Source: Streptomyces sp. NBC_01478
Lineage (GTDB): Bacteria; Actinomycetota; Actinomycetes; Streptomycetales; Streptomycetaceae
Assembly (NCBI RefSeq): GCF_036227225.1
Contig: NZ_CP109444.1
Span: 992,001-1,056,000 of the forward strand
Direction of reading: 5' to 3'
Length of the DNA stretch: 64,000 nt
The notes below the pieces were generated by a model. That model was not told where the DNA came from, did not search any database, and saw only the letters and a list, made by a program, of their open reading frames with translations. The position numbers were made by a program, and so were the translations under genes. Every line of letters begins with the position of its first letter. Position 1 is the stretch's first letter. Positions 16,920 to 26,702 of the stretch are shown here, in pieces.

Positions 16920-18452
16920 TCAGTTCGAGCGCATGCGCCGACGCCACCAGGCCAGGCCCAGGCCGATCAGCAGGATGCCCGCCGCGCCCGAGGCCGCCGA
17001 GGCGGCGATCAGGCCGGTGTCGCGCGTACCGCCCGCGGAGCCTGCCGGCTGCAGGGCGTCGCCCACCTGGTCGCGGACGCTGTTGCCACCGGCCGTGCCC
17101 TTCGCGAGCGGGCCTCGCGAACCGGCGACGGGCTCGGCCAGGTAGGGGAAGGAACCGCCGAACTTCTGGTCGTTCGCGTCGACCGCGTCCCCCAAGTCGT
17201 TCTTGGAACCCACCAGTTCACCCTCGACGGCCTGGAGCGAGATGTCCACGACGTCATCGGTGAGCCGGCGTCCGTTCGGGAAGCCCGCGTTGTCGCCGTC
17301 GAGGACACCGAGCCGTTTCGGGTCGGCGGCCGGCTTGATCGAGGTGTTCAGGCGCAGCATCTCCGCCGGTCGCACGCCCGGGGGCTGGTTGAGGCCCTTG
17401 ACGCCCTTCAGGTAGACATCGACGAGATCGTTGCGGGGTTCCGCGGGTGCCTTGATCTTGTAGACGGCCTCCATGAGCTTCGGCAGTTCCGGGTTGGTCA
17501 CGTTCTTCAGGAACTGCCCGTCGTTCCACGGCGAGGACGCGTTGAACTTGTCCTTGTCCTTCAGTGGATTGACGACCTCGTTGACCAGCGGGTTGCCCAG
17601 CCGTGAGACCTGCTCGAAGTTCCCCTGGGCGTTCTTCCGTTGGGTGGTCGACCAGATACCGACGACCGGCTGCCGCTTCGACTCGGTAATCATGTCGGTG
17701 GGCAGTTGCAGGGCGATCGAGTTGACGTTGTAGCCCTTGAGGGTGTCGTTGCCGACCTCGCTCAGATTGCCGCCGTAGAGCAGGTCGAACACCCGCAGGT
17801 CCAGGAAGAACGGGTCGTCCGCCTGACCGGCGAACGTCCGCCCTCCGTGGGCGAGTTGACGCACGGCCTGCCCGCGCAGCGTGCCGTAGTCCGGCATCGA
17901 CGCCTTGCCGACGTTCGACGGAGCCACCGGTATGTCGTCGGCGAGCTTCGTCTTCGACACGAGGCTCTGATTGTGCAGCTTGAGCAGGTCGATGTCGTAG
18001 GTCTGCGTGACGTTCAGGTCCGGGTCGTCCAGGCTGGTGACCGGGCCCGTGTTGTACAGGAACGTCTTCTTGTTCTTCGTGTGCGTCCTGAAGGTGTAGC
18101 GCAGCAGCAACTCACCTTGCGCGTCACCGTTGTTGTCGATGTGGATGTCGTACTGGGCGTCGTCCGCGAACGTGTAGAAGTTCGGGCCGCCCGCCGGGTC
18201 CTCGAACGGGATCCAGTTCGCGATGATCGTCGTCGTCTCCGGATCGTCCGGACTGACGAACGCGTACACGTCCGTGTTGTCGTACTTGGGCTGCCCCGAG
18301 ATCAGCGGGGCCTCCCGGTGACTGGAGGCGGAAGCCGCCCCCGGTTCCAGCGTGGTCATGCCGGCGGCTGCGAGTCCCCCGGCGGCCAGCGCACCTGCTA
18401 CGAGGGTCGCGACGCTGCTGCGCCGCGCACCGCTCCTGAAGTTAGGTGTCAT
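16920..18452 (-). CDS. DUF4331 secreted surface protein with C-terminal anchor
   Basis: The 510-residue protein has a signal peptide (about 1-42), then ASSHREAPLISGQPKYDNTD, the start of the DUF4331 domain, which spans to about residue 440. The C-terminus has a hydrophobic segment (GLIAASAASGAAGILLIG) followed by WWRRRMR, a stop-transfer anchor, so the protein is probably held at the outside of the membrane. The family's function is unknown. ATG 18452 is chosen for the GGAGGA site upstream; the open frame continues to 19463 but that part is antisense to the phosphatase gene. Confidence 0.88.
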   Translation of the reverse strand: MTPNFRSGARRSSVATLVAGALAAGGLAAAGMTTLEPGAASASSHREAPLISGQPKYDNTDVYAFVSPDDPETTTIIANWIPFEDPAGGPNFYTFADDAQYDIHIDNNGDAQGELLLRYTFRTHTKNKKTFLYNTGPVTSLDDPDLNVTQTYDIDLLKLHNQSLVSKTKLADDIPVAPSNVGKASMPDYGTLRGQAVRQLAHGGRTFAGQADDPFFLDLRVFDLLYGGNLSEVGNDTLKGYNVNSIALQLPTDMITESKRQPVVGIWSTTQRKNAQGNFEQVSRLGNPLVNEVVNPLKDKDKFNASSPWNDGQFLKNVTNPELPKLMEAVYKIKAPAEPRNDLVDVYLKGVKGLNQPPGVRPAEMLRLNTSIKPAADPKRLGVLDGDNAGFPNGRRLTDDVVDISLQAVEGELVGSKNDLGDAVDANDQKFGGSFPYLAEPVAGSRGPLAKGTAGGNSVRDQVGDALQPAGSAGGTRDTGLIAASAASGAAGILLIGLGLAWWRRRMRSN

Positions 18453-18651
18453 ACCGTCCGTCCTCCATGCCAACTTCCCTGACGCTTGAGGATTCGGAAC
18501 GGCCGCCCTTGCGGATTGGTGCGTATTGGCTGATCTGACCGATCTTTCAGTTGATCTGCGGATTGATCTCGACTTCGGCGAACGGCGGACAGTGCCCGAC
18601 CGGCCGGGCGCTCGGCGTGCGGGGCCGGTCCCGCCGTAGGAGCGTGGTGGT

Positions 18652-19755
18652 GTGGGAATGGTGCGGGGTCTGGTGGCGCGCCGGAGCCGGGAGCCGGCCC
18701 GGCGTGGGTGGCTTCGGGGCGCGCCGGCCCCGCTGTGGGTGCGGGTCCTGCCGGGGGTGCTGGTCGGCGGGGTGGGTGTGGCGACGCTGGTGAGTCCCCA
18801 CTCCCTCGACATCGGCTTTGTGCTGGGCGCCATTCCGCCGCTGGCCGGGCTGTCGTACGGCCCGGTGGCGACCGTGCTCTTCGGCGGGCTCAGTGTCGCC
18901 CTGCTGACCGTTCCGGCCTTCCACCTCAATGATCCGGGCAGTACGGATCTGCTGACGATCTGCTTCGTCGCGTTGCTGAGTGTGTTCATCTCCTTCGTAC
19001 GGAGTCGTCGTGACGCCCAGCTCGATCTGGAACGTACGGTCGCCGAAGCCGCGCAGCGGGCCGTCGTGCCGCCGTTGCCGGAGCGGGTGGGGCCGGTGGG
19101 GTGTGCGGGGCTGTACCGGGCGGCGCAGCGCGGGACTCTGGTCGGCGGGGACTTCTTCGATGTGCGGGACGGGCCGTACGGGGTGCGGGCGGTGATGGGC
19201 GATGTGCAGGGGCACGGGTTGTCGGCCGTCGCGACCGTGGCCTCCTTGCTGGGGGCGTTCCGGGAGGCGGTGCTCGACCGGCCGGACCTCGAATCGGTCG
19301 CCGCGCGGCTCGACCGCAGGCTCGTGGTGGACTCGGCGCGGTCGCCGCACGCGGAGCTGTTCGCCACGGCCGTGCTGCTGGAGTTCGCGGCGGACGCGCG
19401 GGCCGTGCGGATCGTGGCCTGTGGGCATCCGGCCCCGGTGCTGCTGCGCGAGGGCCGGGTCATGGAGATCGACCTCGTGCCGTGGACTCCGCTCGGCCTC
19501 GGGTTGCTGGACTCGGGTCCGCTCGGTGGTGTCGATGTGCCGCTGTCGCCCGGGGACCGGCTGTTCCTGGCCTCCGACGGGGTGTGGGAGGCCCGGGACG
19601 CGGCCGGCGTCTTCTACCCGTTCACCGGCCGGCTGGCCGTGCTCTCGAACGGCGACCGCGCCGATCTCGCGGAGCGGTTGTGGGCCGATGTGCTGCGGCA
19701 CTCGGAGGAGATCCGGGACGACGTGAGCATGCTCGTCCTGACACCGGACGGCTGA
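18652..19755 (+). CDS. Membrane-anchored PP2C/SpoIIE-type protein phosphatase
   Basis: The 367-residue protein has three hydrophobic N-terminal segments (about residues 30-110) and a C-terminal PP2C domain (about 145-365) with GGDFFD and GDVQGHG metal-binding motifs and a terminal DDVSMLVL. It lacks PAS, GAF and ATPase domains, so the membrane part probably receives the signal. The start at GTG 18652 (or ATG 18658) follows AGGAG at 18638-18642. It converges with the MMPL gene with only three bases between stops. The 199-bp gap upstream, shared with DUF4331, has three TGATCT copies but no gene. Confidence 0.88.
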   Translation: MGMVRGLVARRSREPARRGWLRGAPAPLWVRVLPGVLVGGVGVATLVSPHSLDIGFVLGAIPPLAGLSYGPVATVLFGGLSVALLTVPAFHLNDPGSTDLLTICFVALLSVFISFVRSRRDAQLDLERTVAEAAQRAVVPPLPERVGPVGCAGLYRAAQRGTLVGGDFFDVRDGPYGVRAVMGDVQGHGLSAVATVASLLGAFREAVLDRPDLESVAARLDRRLVVDSARSPHAELFATAVLLEFAADARAVRIVACGHPAPVLLREGRVMEIDLVPWTPLGLGLLDSGPLGGVDVPLSPGDRLFLASDGVWEARDAAGVFYPFTGRLAVLSNGDRADLAERLWADVLRHSEEIRDDVSMLVLTPDG

Positions 19756-19758
19756 GGT

Positions 19759-22005
19759 TCACCTCGCCTCCCGCTCCCCCTCCGCGTCGATGTGCGGCAG
19801 GATCCGGTCCAGGAAACGGGGTGTCCACCAGGCGTGCCGGCCCAGCAGGGTCATGACCGCGGGCACCATCAGCAGCCGTACGACGGTGGCGTCGATCAGC
19901 ACGCTGACGGCCAGGCCGAGGCCGAGCATCTTGACCACGATGTTGTCGCTGAGGACGAAGGCCGCGAAGACGCTGACCATGATCAGCGCGGCGCAGGTGA
20001 TGACGCGCGCGGTGATCTCCAGGGCGTGCGCGACGGACGCCTCGGCGTCGCCGGTTCGCAGCCAGGCCTCGTGGACGCGGGAGAGCAGGAAGATCTCGTA
20101 GTCCATGCTCAGGCCGAAGATGATCGCGAACATCATCATCGGGACGTAGCTCTCGATGGGGACCTTGCCGGAGACGCCCAGCGCCGGGCCGCCCCAGCCC
20201 CATTGGAAGACGGCCACGACGACGCCGTAGGAGGCCGCGATGGAGAGCACGTTGAGGACGGCGGCCTTGAGGGCGACCAGGAGGCCGCGGAAGACGGCGA
20301 GGATGATCAGGAAGGCCAGCGCGACCACCACGCCGATGATCAGCGGCAGCCGGCTCGACACGATGTCGCGGAAGTCGACCTGGGCGGCCGTGGTGCCGGT
20401 GACATAGCCCTTGGCGGAGGTGCCGGCGACCGCCTCGGGCAGGGTGTCGTGGACGAGTCGGTTGGTGAGGTCGGTGGTGTCGGCGCTCTGCGGGGACTGC
20501 TTGGAGTAGACGGTGCCGACGAGCACGTCACCGTCCTTGGTGGTCGTCAGCGGGGTGACCTTGGCGGCACCATGCACCCCGTCGAGGGTCTTCTGGGCCT
20601 GGGTGGTGAGGTCCGAGCGCTGGGAGGACGGGACGCCCGTCTGGTCGATGACGATGGTGAGCGGGCCGTTGGAGCCGGGCCCGAAGGCGTCGGTCATCAG
20701 GTCGAAGGCGCGCCGGTCGGTGAACGAGGTGGGGTCGGCGCCGTCGCCGATGTGGCCGAGCTGGAGGGAGAAGACCGGGATCGCGAGGACGACCACGGTC
20801 GCGATGCCCGCCGCGAGGAAGGTCCACGGCCGGTGTTCCACGCGTTGCGCGTAGCGGTGCCAGGTGCCCGTCGGTTCGGCGCCCGGCTCGGCGTCGGTCT
20901 CGGCGACCGGGCGGCGCACCCGGTAGCGGTCGATCCGCTTGCCGAGGAGCCCGAGGAGGGCGGGCACGAGCGTGAGCGCGCCGATGACCGCCGACACGAC
21001 CGTCACGGCGGCGGCGAGCCCGAGTTTGCCGATGAAGGGCACGCCGGACACGAACAGTCCGGCGAGCGCGATGATCACGGTGCAGCCGGAGACGAGGACA
21101 GCCCGTCCGCTGGTGGCCGTGGCCTGTCCGGCGGCGCGCACCGGATCGCTGCCGTTCATGAGGTTCTGCCGGTGACGGGTGATCAGGAACAGTGCGTAGT
21201 CGATGCCGACGCCGATGCCGATCATCGTCGCGAGGGTCGGTGACACCGTCGCGAAGGTGAACGCCGCCGCCAGCAGTCCGAGGCAGGCGAGTCCGCCGAT
21301 CACGCTGATCAGCGCGGTCACCAGAGGCATCGCGGCGGCGAGAACACTGCCGAAGCCGATCAGCAGGACGACGATCGCCACGGCGAACCCGATGAGTTCG
21401 CTGACCCGGTCGTCGGCGGCGGGCCGGGCGAGTTCGCCGAGCGGTCCGCCGTACTCGACCTGGGCACCGGCGGCGCGCAGCGGCTTCACGGAGCTGTCGA
21501 CGCCGTGGAGGTAGCCGTCGCCGAGGGTGGACGGCTGCACGTCGAAGCGGATGGTGATGTAGCCGGTCTTCGCGTCGGACGACAGGGGTCCCACGTTCGG
21601 ACCGGAGGACGTCGGTGTCTGCGCTCCGGGCTGCGGCAGCGGGTTCTGGACCGACAGGACGTGCGGGAGCTTCTGCAGGTCGCCGACCGTCTCGGACATC
21701 TGCGAGTCCAGGGAGGTCAGTGTCTTGTCCTTGTCGTGCAGGACGATCTGGCTGCTGTACCCGCCCGCTGCCGGATCGTGGTCCTTCAGTACCTGCAGAC
21801 CGTGCTGGGACTGTACGCCGGACAGCGAGAAGTCGTCCGAATAGTCGCCCCCGAAGGACCTGTTGAGGACCTGGAGCGCGGCGAGTGCGACGAGCCAGGC
21901 GACGATGACGATCACGAAGTGCCGGGCGCACCACTCCCCCAGCCTCCGCAGCACCCCCGTGGCTGCGGCCCCGCTGCCCTCTGTACTGGAATCCGTGGGC
22001 GTCAT
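19759..22005 (-). CDS. MMPL-family RND transporter
   Basis: The 748-residue protein follows the MMPL pattern: a first transmembrane helix (about 30-48), a large extracellular loop, a block of five to six helices (about 200-350) with the [13 protein letters not shown] motif, a second loop and a second helix block with [14 protein letters not shown] near residue 630. Aspartates in these motifs carry the proton relay. Such proteins export lipids or other hydrophobic molecules. No lipid-assembly gene sits beside it, so the cargo is unknown. Confidence 0.92.
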   Translation of the reverse strand: MTPTDSSTEGSGAAATGVLRRLGEWCARHFVIVIVAWLVALAALQVLNRSFGGDYSDDFSLSGVQSQHGLQVLKDHDPAAGGYSSQIVLHDKDKTLTSLDSQMSETVGDLQKLPHVLSVQNPLPQPGAQTPTSSGPNVGPLSSDAKTGYITIRFDVQPSTLGDGYLHGVDSSVKPLRAAGAQVEYGGPLGELARPAADDRVSELIGFAVAIVVLLIGFGSVLAAAMPLVTALISVIGGLACLGLLAAAFTFATVSPTLATMIGIGVGIDYALFLITRHRQNLMNGSDPVRAAGQATATSGRAVLVSGCTVIIALAGLFVSGVPFIGKLGLAAAVTVVSAVIGALTLVPALLGLLGKRIDRYRVRRPVAETDAEPGAEPTGTWHRYAQRVEHRPWTFLAAGIATVVVLAIPVFSLQLGHIGDGADPTSFTDRRAFDLMTDAFGPGSNGPLTIVIDQTGVPSSQRSDLTTQAQKTLDGVHGAAKVTPLTTTKDGDVLVGTVYSKQSPQSADTTDLTNRLVHDTLPEAVAGTSAKGYVTGTTAAQVDFRDIVSSRLPLIIGVVVALAFLIILAVFRGLLVALKAAVLNVLSIAASYGVVVAVFQWGWGGPALGVSGKVPIESYVPMMMFAIIFGLSMDYEIFLLSRVHEAWLRTGDAEASVAHALEITARVITCAALIMVSVFAAFVLSDNIVVKMLGLGLAVSVLIDATVVRLLMVPAVMTLLGRHAWWTPRFLDRILPHIDAEGEREAR

Positions 22006-22099
22006 GACCTCGGCCTTTTCCGCCAGGGGACATTCCCGACACCCCCATTAGACGCCCACGGGATCACTCCGGCATCTCGGGCCCGCGCTCAGACCGCGG

Positions 22100-22540
22100 T
22101 CATCCCACGTCCCACAGGAACCGGTGGGTGTGGATGCCGAAGTACGGGAACGACCGGACGCTCCTGACCCCTTCGACCGCCCGTACCACGTCGTTGACGA
22201 AGTCGAGCAGGTCACGTGGCCCGGGTGTGACCACCTCGGCGAACAGGTCGAACCCGCCGGAGGTGAGCACGGAGTACACCACCTCGTCGCGCAGGGCGAG
22301 TTCGTCCGCGACGGCGCGCGGGTCGCCGTCCACCTCGATGCCGAGCAGCGCCATGGCCTGCCCGCCCATCGCCATCGGGTCGGTCACCCCGACGACCTGA
22401 ACCGCCTTGGAATCCAAGAGGCGTTGGAGCCGCTGCCGGGCGGCCGACGCGGACAGACCGACCTTCGGTCCGAGGTCGGCGTAGGCGATACGTCCGTCGG
22501 TCTGGAGCTCGCGCAGGATGGCCCGGTCGATGTCGTCCAC
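22100..22540 (-). CDS. Lrp/AsnC-family transcriptional regulator
   Basis: The 146-residue protein has an N-terminal helix-turn-helix (DIDRAILRELQTDGRIAYAD, then LSASAARQRLQRL) and a C-terminal RAM ligand-binding domain. GTG 22540 is chosen, giving the usual Lrp start VDDIDR with GGAG nine bases upstream; the alternative TTG at 22555 has its purine run directly adjacent. It lies 24 bases downstream of the aminotransferase stop in the same direction, so the two form an operon and the regulator probably senses an amino acid or amine handled by that enzyme. Confidence 0.9.
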   Translation of the reverse strand: MDDIDRAILRELQTDGRIAYADLGPKVGLSASAARQRLQRLLDSKAVQVVGVTDPMAMGGQAMALLGIEVDGDPRAVADELALRDEVVYSVLTSGGFDLFAEVVTPGPRDLLDFVNDVVRAVEGVRSVRSFPYFGIHTHRFLWDVG

Positions 22541-22564
22541 GTGCCTGTTCTCCAACTCCCTGTG

Positions 22565-23914
22565 TCAGTCGGCCAGTTCGGCGAGCGCGTCGGCGAAGAC
22601 CCGGGTGTGGGTGTCCACGTCCTGCTCGGTGGTGTCGGGGCACATCAGCGCCATGCTGTGGAACGGGGTGAGCAGGATGCCCCGGTTGGCGAGGTAGAGG
22701 TGCAGGAAGTCCTCCAGCTCCGGGTCGCCGGCCGCCTCGGACTCGGTACCGGTGCGCGGTGCCGGGGACGCGAAGCGGTACTCGCTGCGGGCGCCGAGGC
22801 GGCTCACCGTCCAGGGCAGCGCGTGCGCGTCGATGCCTTCCTGCACTCCGGCCGCGAAGCGTTCGGAGAGCTTCGCCATGTGGGCGAACGCCTCGTCGGT
22901 CAGGACGTGTTCGAGCGTGGCGCGCATCGCGGCGACGGAGAGCGCGTTGCCCGCGAGGGTACCGCCGACCCCGCCCATGTCGACCAGGTCCAGGTCGGCA
23001 CGGCCGAGCAGCCGGTCGGCGAGTTCGACGGAGAGGCCGTAGGCACCGGCCGGGATGCCGCCGCCGATCGCCTTGCCGATGGTGAGCAGGTCGGGTTCGA
23101 GGTCCCAGGCGGCGGTGCAGCCGCCGGGGCCCGCGGAGAAGGTGTGGGTCTCGTCGATGATGAGCAACGTGCCGTATTTCCTGGTCAGTTCGCGTACGGC
23201 GGCCAGGTAGCCGGGCTCGGGCAGCACGATGCCGATGTTGGTGAGCGCGGGTTCCATGAGGACGGCGGCGACGTCGCCGTGCGCCAACTCCCGTTCCAGT
23301 TGGGCGGGATCGTTGAACTCGGCGACGCGGCTGGTGAGCGTGACGTCGCAGGGGGCGCCGACGTTGCCGGGGCGGGCGGTGCCGTGGCCGTCGGGTCCGA
23401 CGACGATGAGGGACTCGTCCACGCTGCCGTGGTAGCTGTAACTGTTCACCAGGATCTTGGGGCGGTCGGTGACGGCCCGGGCGAGCCGGATCGCCCAGCG
23501 GTTGGCGTCGGTCGCGGTGAGCGAGAAGCTCCAGCGGGCGAGCCCGAAGCGACGGGTGAGTTCCGCGCCGACCCACTCGGCGTCCTCCGTGGGCAGCATG
23601 GCCGTAGCGCCGCCCTGTTCCGCGAACCGCCGTTGCACCGCCTCCGCGACGATGGTGGGCGAGTGGCCGGCCATCGCCCCGGTGTCGCCGAGGCTGAAGT
23701 CGATGTACTCGTGCCCGTCGATGTCGGTGACGCGGGCGCCCCGGGCGGTGTCGAGGTAGCGGGGGAAGGCTCCGGCGGTCTTGTTCATCCAGGTCATCGG
23801 CACCCGCCCGAAGAGATGCTCGGCACGGGCGTAGGCGGCCTTCGAACGCGGGTTGAGCCGCTCGGCCTCAGCGCTCTCGCGGGCAAGCAGGTCCTGTAGG
23901 CGCGTGCGGTCCAT
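22565..23914 (-). CDS. Class III PLP-dependent aminotransferase (glutamate-1-semialdehyde aminomutase-like)
   Basis: The 449-residue protein shows the class III aminotransferase signature LLIIDETHTFSAGPGG with the PLP-pyridine-binding aspartate, and the Schiff-base lysine in TIGKAIGGGIPAGAYG. The sequence TRRFGLARWSFSLTATDANRWA resembles the aminomutase subgroup rather than ornithine transaminases. It probably transfers amino groups in a catabolic step; it is not expected to be the haem enzyme because no haem genes are near. ATG 23914 has GAGGTG just upstream. It leads an operon with the Lrp regulator. Confidence 0.88.
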   Translation of the reverse strand: MDRTRLQDLLARESAEAERLNPRSKAAYARAEHLFGRVPMTWMNKTAGAFPRYLDTARGARVTDIDGHEYIDFSLGDTGAMAGHSPTIVAEAVQRRFAEQGGATAMLPTEDAEWVGAELTRRFGLARWSFSLTATDANRWAIRLARAVTDRPKILVNSYSYHGSVDESLIVVGPDGHGTARPGNVGAPCDVTLTSRVAEFNDPAQLERELAHGDVAAVLMEPALTNIGIVLPEPGYLAAVRELTRKYGTLLIIDETHTFSAGPGGCTAAWDLEPDLLTIGKAIGGGIPAGAYGLSVELADRLLGRADLDLVDMGGVGGTLAGNALSVAAMRATLEHVLTDEAFAHMAKLSERFAAGVQEGIDAHALPWTVSRLGARSEYRFASPAPRTGTESEAAGDPELEDFLHLYLANRGILLTPFHSMALMCPDTTEQDVDTHTRVFADALAELAD

Positions 23915-24412
23915 GGGGCACCTCGGTGACGTGAGCGACAGAATGCCCGGACGATATGCCTGAAAGAGGTGCGGCGGCAAGAGATGACCACGGAATCGGG
24001 TGTTTCGGCGATTGATTCGTGCGGGGATGCTGTGGCTTTGGACCTTGGCCGGCTGCTGGCGGCTGGGCGTGGACTTCAGCCTCCGCCGACGCCTGGCCGG
24101 GGCCTTCAGCCACCTGCCGACGCGCGCCGCGCCCCTCGATGCCGACCAGCCACCGCGCGACGCCCGTCACACCGCTCACCCCTCGTGCGCGACGCATCGA
24201 CACCAACGGCCGAACTCTCTTTCCCCGCACGCCATTTCAGACACTTGGCACAGAAGCGAACAGAGGCCGGTCAGTTTCGGAGGGAAGTCTTGTGACACCG
24301 TGCGAGAGCGGTCGATGACGGTGTGTACTGTGCTCCGGGCGCCCCGCCTGAGGGCCCGAACTTCAGCCCTGCCCGAATTTCAGCCTGCCCGACTTCGCTT
24401 GGACTCGATTCG
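23915..24412. other. Intergenic region upstream of conservon, no gene supported
   Basis: This 498-bp divergent gap lacks a convincing reading frame. It contains four copies of TTCAGCC (near 24075, 24105, 24362 and 24379), each followed within a few bases by a C-rich CTGCC/CCGCCGA stretch. Promoters of the aminotransferase and of the conservon must lie here, but I cannot assign boxes. Confidence 0.5.
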
Positions 24413-25924
24413 ATGATCGAATTACCGGACCTGGTGACCGGCGCGCTCGCCGCCGGCACACTGTCCGCGCTGGCGCTCGGTGCCGGGCTGCTGCGGTCGC
24501 GGCGTCAACGCGCCCTGCAACGCGAGGAGATCGCCGAGCTGCGGGCCCACATGGACAGCGTCCAGGCGGCGTTGGCGGCCGAGGTCGAGCATCTGGCGGG
24601 GCAGCGGATCCCGGCCGCCGCCCGGCATCTCACCCATCCGCGGGTCGCAGTACCGGGGCCCGGGCAGCCGCAGTTCATCGGCTCACCCCTCGGGATCGCC
24701 CTCGAAAGCGTGCTGAGCGCGGTGCGTTCGGAACTCGCCGCTCAGCGCACCCGCATCGACGCCGCCGCACAGGCCGGCATGCGCGGAGCCACCCGGGAGA
24801 TCCAGGCCGCGCTCTACCGCTCGCAGGACGCCCTCCGCTCGCTCCAACAGCGCTACGACGACCCGGAGTTGACGCAGACCCTGTTCACGCTGGACCACGA
24901 GAACGAGCAGTCGCTGCGCCGTGCGCAGGTCACGGCCGTCGTGTGCGGGGCCTGGGTCGGACTCGCCCGTGAGGAGTCGCACCTCGTCGAGGCGGTGACC
25001 GGCGGCCAGGCCCGGCTCGCCGGATACCACCGGGTGCGGGTGCACAACCACCTCGAAGCCGGCACCGCGCTCGTCTCGCACGCCGTCGAACCGGTCGCGA
25101 TCATCGTCGCCGAACTCCTCGACAACGCGCTGCGGCACTCCGCCCCGGACACCGAGGTCGTGGTCAACCTGGAGCACGTCCACCACGGCGCCTGCGTCAC
25201 CGTCGACGACGCGGGGCTCGGCATGACCCAGGACGAACGCGACCACGCCGGGCGGATGGTGGCCGGTTCCGGCCCGATCCTGCTCACCGACCTGGGCGAC
25301 CCGCCGCGCATGGGTTTCGCCGCGATCGGCCGCCTGACCCGGCAGTTCGACCTGAGCGTCGACGTGTCCTCGCCCTCCCCGTACGGCGGCGTCCGCGCGG
25401 TCCTGCGGATCGACAGCCATCTCCTCAGCCGGATCGACCCCGAGCAGCGACCGCCCGCGGCCGGCGCCCCGCGCTCGACCCGCCGGGCCCCCGCACCCAC
25501 CCGAACGTCCGCCCCCGCACCGGCCCACTCCTACGGCTCCGAGCACGACGAACGAGCCACACGGGCCGAGCGGGCCATCCGGGCCGAGCGAGCCGAGCGG
25601 GCCGAGCGGGCCGAACACGGTGTCGCCGACCTGCCCGGGCACCAGGCGGCAGCCGATGCCGGCGGCCTGCCGCGCCGCCGCCGGCGTACCGCGACCGCCG
25701 CACCGGTCGCACCGCCCCGGCCGGCCGCACCGGAGACACACCAGCCGGAGCGCCGCCCGGAGCAGGCCGCCGCAGCGCTCGCCGCCCTGCAGTCCGGCAC
25801 CGCCGCCGCGCGCGCCGCGCACGACGACGCCGAAACCGGCGTAGCAGACAAGGGCTCGGCGCCCGGGACAGTGACAGCGCACGGATCACATCAGACCGAC
25901 TACGAAGGGGGAGCGGCTAGATGA
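24413..25924 (+). CDS. cvnA: Conservon sensor-kinase-like ATPase (CvnA type)
   Basis: The 503-residue protein has one N-terminal membrane helix (about 8-28), a helical middle, and a histidine-kinase-like ATPase domain (about 225-345) with the N-box ELLDNALRHS and a G-box VDDAGLGM. A disordered tail of about 150 residues is rich in Ala, Pro and Arg, with a six-fold Arg-Ala-Glu repeat. In conservons CvnA sits at the membrane and works with CvnB, C and D in a complex likened to a G-protein-coupled system (established for S. coelicolor Cvn9). The TGA stop overlaps the ATG of the next gene. Confidence 0.9.
   Translation: MIELPDLVTGALAAGTLSALALGAGLLRSRRQRALQREEIAELRAHMDSVQAALAAEVEHLAGQRIPAAARHLTHPRVAVPGPGQPQFIGSPLGIALESVLSAVRSELAAQRTRIDAAAQAGMRGATREIQAALYRSQDALRSLQQRYDDPELTQTLFTLDHENEQSLRRAQVTAVVCGAWVGLAREESHLVEAVTGGQARLAGYHRVRVHNHLEAGTALVSHAVEPVAIIVAELLDNALRHSAPDTEVVVNLEHVHHGACVTVDDAGLGMTQDERDHAGRMVAGSGPILLTDLGDPPRMGFAAIGRLTRQFDLSVDVSSPSPYGGVRAVLRIDSHLLSRIDPEQRPPAAGAPRSTRRAPAPTRTSAPAPAHSYGSEHDERATRAERAIRAERAERAERAEHGVADLPGHQAAADAGGLPRRRRRTATAAPVAPPRPAAPETHQPERRPEQAAAALAALQSGTAAARAAHDDAETGVADKGSAPGTVTAHGSHQTDYEGGAAR
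25562..25615 (+). repeat. Six tandem 9-bp coding repeats in cvnA
   Basis: Six consecutive 9-bp units close to CGGGCCGAG encode Arg-Ala-Glu (one unit Arg-Ala-Ile) in the disordered tail of the sensor. Unit number may vary between strains by slippage. Confidence 0.8.
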
Positions 25925-26343
25925 CCAGCCGCGATGGGGGCGACACGGCATGGGTGCTCGATCCGATACTGGAGGTGCCGCATGTGGTGGCGGCCGTGCT
26001 GCTGACCCGGGACGGGCTGGTGCGGGGGTACACCGACGCGCTGTCCCAGGCCTCGGGCGAGCGGGTGGCCGCGATCACCAGCACGGTGCAGGGGGCGTGC
26101 CGTACCGCCGCGGCCGCGTTCGCCGACCGGGAACGGGCCGAGATACGGCAGATCGTCATCGAGTCGGACCACGGGTACGTCCTCATCGTCCCTACGGATC
26201 ACGGGACTTGTGTGGCGGCCTACGGCGACACCGAGGTGCGGCTGGATCTGCTGGCACACCGGGTGCACTCGCAGGTGGCGCGGCTCGGCGAGAAGGCGAT
26301 GGCCGCCGCTCCGCGGGGAGTTGACGGCGGCGCGTCGGCATGA
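25921..26343 (+). CDS. cvnB: Roadblock/LC7-domain protein (CvnB type)
   Basis: The 140-residue protein is a Roadblock/LC7-domain protein, the fold of GTPase-regulating dynein light chains and MglB. Typical features are HVVAAVLLTRDGLVRGYTD near the start and a long final helix. In conservons it partners with the CvnD GTPase. Its ATG overlaps the cvnA stop (ATGA), and its own stop overlaps the next start, implying translational coupling. Confidence 0.92.
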   Translation: MTSRDGGDTAWVLDPILEVPHVVAAVLLTRDGLVRGYTDALSQASGERVAAITSTVQGACRTAAAAFADRERAEIRQIVIESDHGYVLIVPTDHGTCVAAYGDTEVRLDLLAHRVHSQVARLGEKAMAAAPRGVDGGASA

Positions 26344-26702
26344 CGGGCCGCCGCGGCGGCCGTCCTCTCGTTCCCGCGTATCTGTCGACCGGCGGTGTGG
26401 CCCGGCCCAGCCGCCCGCATCTGGAACGGCTGACGGTGCTCAGCGGCAGCGGCGAACCCGCCCCGCCCGAGCTGCCCGCGGCTCAACTCGCCCTGCTGGA
26501 CGCCCTGTACGGCGGCTCGCTGACGATGATGGAGGCGGCGGCCCTGCTGGAGCTGCCCGTGTCCGCGGTGCGCGTGCTGGCCGCCGGTCTGCTCGACCGG
26601 GGCCTGGTGCTCGCCCGCGCGCCGATCCCGCCCGCCGAACGCTTCGACCCCGACCTGCTGAAGAGAGTCGCAGATGGCCTACGCGCCCTCAGGCACCACT
26701 AG
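26340..26702 (+). CDS. cvnC: DUF742 protein (CvnC type)
   Basis: The 120-residue protein carries the DUF742 pattern: RPLVPAYLSTGG near the N-terminus and a winged-helix-like C-terminal part (MMEAAALLELPVSAVRVLAAGLLDRGLV). It is the third subunit of the conservon complex. It starts inside the cvnB stop (ATGA) and its 3' end overlaps the start of the GTPase gene by 29 bases. Confidence 0.92.
   Translation: MTGRRGGRPLVPAYLSTGGVARPSRPHLERLTVLSGSGEPAPPELPAAQLALLDALYGGSLTMMEAAALLELPVSAVRVLAAGLLDRGLVLARAPIPPAERFDPDLLKRVADGLRALRHH

Noticed and set aside
22124..23899. Rightward open frame of about 590 codons antisense to the Lrp and aminotransferase genes
   Set aside because: Both leftward genes have full conserved motifs; the antisense translation has no recognisable domain.
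23969..24416. Short rightward frames before cvnA (108 and 138 codons)
   Set aside because: No ribosome-binding site and no recognisable sequence; composition looks like chance open frames in GC-rich DNA.
25555..25616. Short tandem repeats that might suggest a CRISPR array
   Set aside because: Units are 9 bp, contiguous without spacers and in frame within a gene; no cas genes are present.
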